Below are positions 6,195 through 9,085 of a stretch of DNA of 9,085 nucleotides, piece by piece. A program made the translations under genes and the position numbers. Below the pieces are notes generated by a model, which saw only the letters and a list, made by a program, of their open reading frames with translations, had not been told where the DNA came from and ran no database searches. The stretch's first letter is position 1. Each line of letters begins with the position of its first letter. The stretch lies in contig DHNM01000011.1 in assembly GCA_002409525.1 (NCBI GenBank), forward strand, positions 1-9,085. The letters run 5' to 3'. Origin of the DNA: Eubacterium sp. UBA5416. GTDB lineage: Bacteria; Bacillota; Clostridia; Lachnospirales; Lachnospiraceae.

Positions 6195-7956
6195 CAAAAA
6201 TCGTTTTGATGAAGATGAACGCCTCGAAGAAGAATTTGATTTCAACCATTTGAAACGGACCTTTGTATATATAAACAGAAGAAAGAAGGCTATGATACAG
6301 GCACTTCTGTTTTCCGCCATATCATCTGTGTGTTCCCTGATTCCGGCGAAAATCATAGGATATGCCGTCGATCACACGATTCCGAACAAGGATGTCAGAC
6401 AGCTTCTTCTTTTAGCGCTGGCCGTTATAGTGATTGTGGCGATCAGTGTCACACTGGCTGTAGTCCGCGCAAGGATTATGACAATAGTCGGTCAGGACAT
6501 CATTTTTGATATCCGGACGGACCTGTTCAATAAACTGCAGGAGCTGCCATTTTCCTTCTATGATTCACGCCCGCACGGCAAGATACTGGTGCGTGTGATT
6601 AACTATGTAAATAATGTCTCTGACATGCTCTCGAACGGGATGATCAACTTCGTACTCGAGATTTTCAATATTATTTTTATACTGATCTTTATGTTTACAA
6701 CCAATGTGAAAATGGCGCTGATTATATTCGCCGGTGTACCGGTACTGATCGTGGGGCTGGCGATGCTGAAGCCAAGACAGAGGCAGGCATGGCAGATTGT
6801 GAACAACAAAGGTTCTAATATGAACGCCTATCTTCAGGAAAGCATCAACGGAGTCGCCATTTCCCAGAACTTTGTAAGGCAGGAGGAAAACGAGGCGATC
6901 TTCGATGACCTGAATCTGAATAATTTCCGGTCAGTGATGCATGCGATTAAGCTTTCCTACTGGACTACAAATATGGTAGATCTGATTTCGATCATCGCAA
7001 TCGCGGTCATGTACATGGCCGGTGTCGCGTGGATTCGCCCCGCAGTCACATTTGGTGTGCTGCTTGTGATGGCCGATTATGCCTGGAGGATGTGGCAGCC
7101 GATTATCAATATCGCAAACCTCTATAACCAGCTTTTGAATACACTTTCTTATTTGGAGAGGATTTTTGAGATCATCGACGAACCGGTTCGCTTAAAAGAT
7201 TCCGAGGATGCAAAAGAGCTCCCGCCGATTACCGGAAATGTCGACTTTGACGATGTGACATTCCACTATGAGGATGGGGACGTCAATGTCCTGGATCATG
7301 TCAATCTCCATGTAAAAGCCGGAGAGAGCATCGCACTTGTTGGTCCGACCGGTGCAGGAAAGTCAACAATTGTAAATCTCTTGTCGCGATTCTATGATGC
7401 CACAGGAGGATCTGTTAGAATTGATGGAAATGACGTTCGGGATGTTACGCTTCATTCGCTGAGAAGCCAGATGGGCGTGATGCAGCAGGATGGATTTATC
7501 TTCAGCGGCTCGATCTCCGATAACGTTAGATACGGACGCCTTGACGCCACCCGGGAAGAGATTGAAGAGGCCTGCAAGACCGTATTTGCAGATGATTTTA
7601 TCCGTGGAATGGAACAGGGTTATGATACCCAGGTTGAAGATAAAGAAAGTACTCTTTCACAGGGACAGAAACAGCTGGTTGCATTTGCCAGAACTCTGAT
7701 TCGAGATCCCAGGATTCTGATATTGGATGAGGCGACTTCATCCATCGACACAAAAACAGAGCGCCTGGTTCAGGGAGGTCTCGACCGTCTGATGGAAGGA
7801 AGAACATCATTTGTCGTAGCCCACAGACTTTCGACGATCAAAAACTGCGATAAGATCCTCTATATCGCTGATCAGGGAATCGCCGAGATGGGAACACACA
7901 GCGAACTGATGAAGGAGAAAGGACTGTACTACGAGATGGTGACAGCTCAGATGTAA
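6187..7956 (+). CDS. Heterodimeric ABC exporter, subunit 2 (catalytic-site ATPase/permease)
   Basis: This 589-residue half-transporter has a transmembrane domain (about 25-330, helices near 37-60, 73-95, 155-172, 175-194, 262-282) and an ATPase domain (about 350-585). Motifs: Walker A GPTGAGKST (386-394, K392), Q-loop Q434 (MQQDGFIF), signature LSQGQ (490-494) with Gln replacing the first Gly, Walker B ILILDE with catalytic E515, and switch H546 (AHRLST). Paired with subunit 1, its Walker A/B and His face the canonical LSGGQ to form the hydrolytic site, while its own LSQGQ completes the degenerate site. The ATG at 6187 has GGAGG 9 nt upstream (6173-6177) and lies within the last codons of subunit 1, so expression is coupled. 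The first 20 residues are rich in Asp and Glu. No strong terminator is seen after the stop; decayed sequence begins within 20 bp. Confidence 0.95.
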   Translation: MADKNRFDEDERLEEEFDFNHLKRTFVYINRRKKAMIQALLFSAISSVCSLIPAKIIGYAVDHTIPNKDVRQLLLLALAVIVIVAISVTLAVVRARIMTIVGQDIIFDIRTDLFNKLQELPFSFYDSRPHGKILVRVINYVNNVSDMLSNGMINFVLEIFNIIFILIFMFTTNVKMALIIFAGVPVLIVGLAMLKPRQRQAWQIVNNKGSNMNAYLQESINGVAISQNFVRQEENEAIFDDLNLNNFRSVMHAIKLSYWTTNMVDLISIIAIAVMYMAGVAWIRPAVTFGVLLVMADYAWRMWQPIINIANLYNQLLNTLSYLERIFEIIDEPVRLKDSEDAKELPPITGNVDFDDVTFHYEDGDVNVLDHVNLHVKAGESIALVGPTGAGKSTIVNLLSRFYDATGGSVRIDGNDVRDVTLHSLRSQMGVMQQDGFIFSGSISDNVRYGRLDATREEIEEACKTVFADDFIRGMEQGYDTQVEDKESTLSQGQKQLVAFARTLIRDPRILILDEATSSIDTKTERLVQGGLDRLMEGRTSFVVAHRLSTIKNCDKILYIADQGIAEMGTHSELMKEKGLYYEMVTAQM

Positions 7957-7974
7957 TCGGATGCACAATGAAAG

Positions 7975-8235
7975 CTATTGAACTTCCTCCGATGGACCTG
8001 GCGTAGTAAGACGGATTTTTATCAAGATTGTATTTTTATAAAAAGGCATAGAAGATAGTTCAAAAGAGATGTTTTCTTTTCCATAGTAGGTACAAAGGCG
8101 CCGGTAAACATTATTGATACCCACATGTCTCTTTTGGTGATCCTCGGGCTCTCCGATATGGAGGGCCTTTTTGATGTCTTTGGGATCAAATCCGCTGCCG
8201 TTATCGCTCACCTCGATATTTAAGATGTGGCTACA
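7975..8235 (-). pseudogene. C-terminal fragment of a YesM/LytS-type sensor histidine kinase
   Basis: The minus-strand frame reads from about SHILNIEVSDNGSGFDP through HVGINNVYRRLCTYYGKE to ILIKIRL, ending in TAG at 7977-7975. This is the end of a GHKL ATPase domain: the G1 box (SDNGSGFD), a G2-like box (HVGINNV) and the final TIRI-like strand, in the style of YesM family kinases that sit next to carbohydrate ABC transporters. The sensor, HAMP, His-kinase and N-box regions are missing. Upstream, the frame runs into antisense of a permease fragment, so the gene is truncated at about 8235. Its GTG at 8211 is not a credible start. It converges on the ABC exporter operon. Confidence 0.75.
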
Positions 8236-8319
8236 CTGTGCAGGGGTTTTATGGTATCTCTGCCAATTGAGATAGACGAAGCTGCCAAGATTGACGGATG
8301 TACGTTCTTTCAGACCTTA
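8236..8319 (+). pseudogene. Internal fragment of a sugar ABC transporter permease (EAA loop)
   Basis: The plus-strand frame at 8236-8319 encodes about 28 residues, including RGFMVSLPIEIDEAAKIDG and CTFFQTL. This is the cytoplasmic EAA loop of binding-protein-dependent permeases of the MalF/MalG or LplB/LplC type, the segment that docks on the ATPase subunit. The usual continuation (W-K-I-x-L-P-L) is lost at about 8319, where the DUF3783 gene takes over on the other strand, and nothing permease-like precedes 8236. Both ends are therefore broken. With the kinase piece it looks like debris of one carbohydrate uptake locus, although the two now point toward opposite strands. Confidence 0.7.
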
Positions 8320-8693
8320 TCTGGATGTAACGCTTCATGTTCACGATTTAACTCTTCAAAACACTCCAGTGGAGTCCAATCAATATTGGTTGGTGTCAGA
8401 ATTGCTTTATGCGGAATATTCACATTGGCTTTGCGCAGGCTCTGCAGCATGAGATTCAATTTATTGTCCGGAATGCCGGCAAAGATCAGCATTGAGGAAT
8501 CCAATTCTCCGCCTTCATAAGATTCTGACTCACAATCCGGTGCATCTGACAGACCAAGAATCGTTTTAAGAGTCTTGTTATAGTCAGGAAGAAGCACCTT
8601 TTTCAACCTGACGTGATAGGGGAAAAGCGTCTGCTCGAGCTTCAGTTTCTTTACTTTATCGGTTAAATTAAATACTAAAACAGTCTCTTTCAT
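8310..8693 (-). CDS. DUF3783 domain protein
   Basis: This 127-residue soluble protein opens with KETVLVFNLTD and carries the conserved-looking core SSMLIFAGIPDNKLNLMLQSL (about 67-86) and KAILTPTNIDWTPLECFEEL (96-115). I recognise this as DUF3783, a short family of unknown function common in Clostridia. There are no membrane segments or signal peptide. The ATG at 8693 has AAGGAG 6 nt upstream, and a near-consensus promoter lies further upstream. The last residues (about DKV) and the TGA stop at 8312-8310 lie in sequence that on the plus strand belongs to the permease remnant. The native C-terminus may therefore have been trimmed or replaced by a few residues at the junction, but the recognisable domain appears complete. 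Confidence 0.85.
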   Translation of the reverse strand: MKETVLVFNLTDKVKKLKLEQTLFPYHVRLKKVLLPDYNKTLKTILGLSDAPDCESESYEGGELDSSMLIFAGIPDNKLNLMLQSLRKANVNIPHKAILTPTNIDWTPLECFEELNREHEALHPDKV

Positions 8694-8773
8694 AATGATC
8701 TCCTTATTAATTGATGAACTTAGTTTAAGATACAGAACGGGTTGCGAGCCGCCTTGCCGACTGCCTTAGACTT

Positions 8774-8802
8774 ATTATACAAAACATTTGTTTGCCGGTC
8801 AA
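8774..8802 (-). promoter_or_regulatory. Strong predicted promoter of the DUF3783 gene
   Basis: On the minus strand, TTGACC (8797-8802) and a perfect TATAAT (8774-8779) are separated by 17 bp. This is the best promoter match in the window. The predicted start near 8767 gives a leader of about 73 nt with a GC-rich patch (8736-8766), then an AT-rich run into the AAGGAG site at 8700-8705. Confidence 0.75.
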
Positions 8803-8826
8803 GCGGTGAATGATATATTCGGAATG

Positions 8827-8863
8827 AAGAGTCGCCTGGTTTTTGAGTGGGACGACTTTTTAT
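8827..8863 (+). terminator. Orphan terminator-like hairpin
   Basis: AAGAGTCGCC (8827-8836) pairs with GG-GACGACTTT (8850-8860) with one bulged A (8852), followed by TTTTTATAAT. The T-run polarity fits plus-strand transcripts, but no intact plus-strand gene ends nearby. It may be left from a lost gene, or may protect the tRNA gene from read-through. Confidence 0.4.
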
Positions 8864-8922
8864 AATGAAGATTATCCAAAAGGATTGGTAAAAGGAATTT
8901 CACAGAATTTTGTAAAAAAAGC

Positions 8923-8951
8923 TTGCAAATCAACCTTGAATATGATATTAT
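8923..8951 (+). promoter_or_regulatory. Predicted promoter of tRNA-Glu
   Basis: TTGCAA (8923-8928) and TATTAT (8946-8951) with a 17-bp spacer lie downstream of an A-rich stretch (8911-8920). The predicted start near 8958 is about 50 nt before the mature tRNA 5' end. Confidence 0.65.
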
Positions 8952-9006
8952 AAGTCTCGGTCACTTAAGTTGAAAGAGGAGAAATAACATATTCTTCAAA
9001 TTGCAT

Positions 9007-9078
9007 GGCTCCGTGGTCAAGCGGTTAAGACATCGCCCTTTCACGGCGGTATCACGAGTTCAAATCTCGTCGGAGTCA
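9007..9078 (+). tRNA. tRNA-Glu (anticodon UUC)
   Basis: The cloverleaf is complete. Acceptor stem: GGCTCCG (9007-9013) with CGGAGTC (9071-9077), including one G-U pair, and discriminator A9078. D stem: GTC/GAC (9016-9018, 9029-9031). Anticodon stem: 9033-9037 with 9045-9049. The loop CTTTCAC places TTC at 9040-9042. T stem: ACGAG/CTCGT with loop TTCAAAT (9059-9065). The 3' CCA is not encoded (ATT follows). UUC reads Glu codons GAA and GAG. More genes of the same transcript may follow beyond the window. Confidence 0.95.
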
Positions 9079-9085
9079 TTTTTCA

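Noticed and set aside
8320..8520. Continuation of the plus-strand frame beyond the permease fragment
   Set aside because: After 8319 the frame is antisense to the DUF3783 gene and loses all permease resemblance; only 8236-8319 is kept.
8694..8773. Possible riboswitch or structured leader before the DUF3783 gene
   Set aside because: The 73-nt leader has only small GC-rich complementarities and no terminator or recognisable aptamer core.

Overview
The window looks like a low-to-moderate GC Firmicute, most likely a Clostridia/Lachnospiraceae-type gut anaerobe. The evidence is strong AGGAGG-type ribosome sites, sigma-A style promoters, a DUF1576 membrane protein, a DUF3783 protein, a type I methionine aminopeptidase with an N-terminal SEC-C zinc motif, and remnants of YesM-type kinase and sugar ABC permease genes. 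The genus assignment is inference from gene content; no rRNA is present.

Layout. Bases 1-140 hold a terminator hairpin and what looks like the 3' tail and right-end hairpin of a decayed IS200/IS605-type tnpB. Next, on the minus strand (232-1242), is an XRE-type regulator fused to a six-helix membrane domain. It is divergent from a two-gene plus-strand unit: a DUF1576 membrane protein with a clear internal duplication (1476-2804) and an overlapping small soluble protein of unknown function (2767-3117). The divergent promoter region carries a 10-bp inverted repeat suited to be the regulator's operator, so these three genes may form one sensing/transport module. The methionine aminopeptidase gene (3198-4070) has its own promoter and ends in two tandem terminators.

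From 4356 to 7956 an overlapping gene pair encodes the two halves of a heterodimeric ABC exporter. The first subunit has the degenerate Walker B and switch residues plus a canonical LSGGQ. The second has the canonical Walker B Glu and His plus a degenerate LSQGQ. Together they give one catalytic and one non-catalytic ATP site.

The right end is rearranged. A minus-strand C-terminal piece of a YesM-like histidine kinase (7975-8235) abuts a short plus-strand piece of a sugar ABC permease carrying the EAA motif (8236-8319), and this runs into an intact minus-strand DUF3783 gene (8310-8693) with a near-consensus promoter. The window closes with a promoter and a tRNA-Glu(UUC) gene (9007-9078).

I found no CRISPR array, prophage or obvious new defence system. 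The most interesting unexplained unit is the XRE-membrane regulator / DUF1576 / small-protein module.
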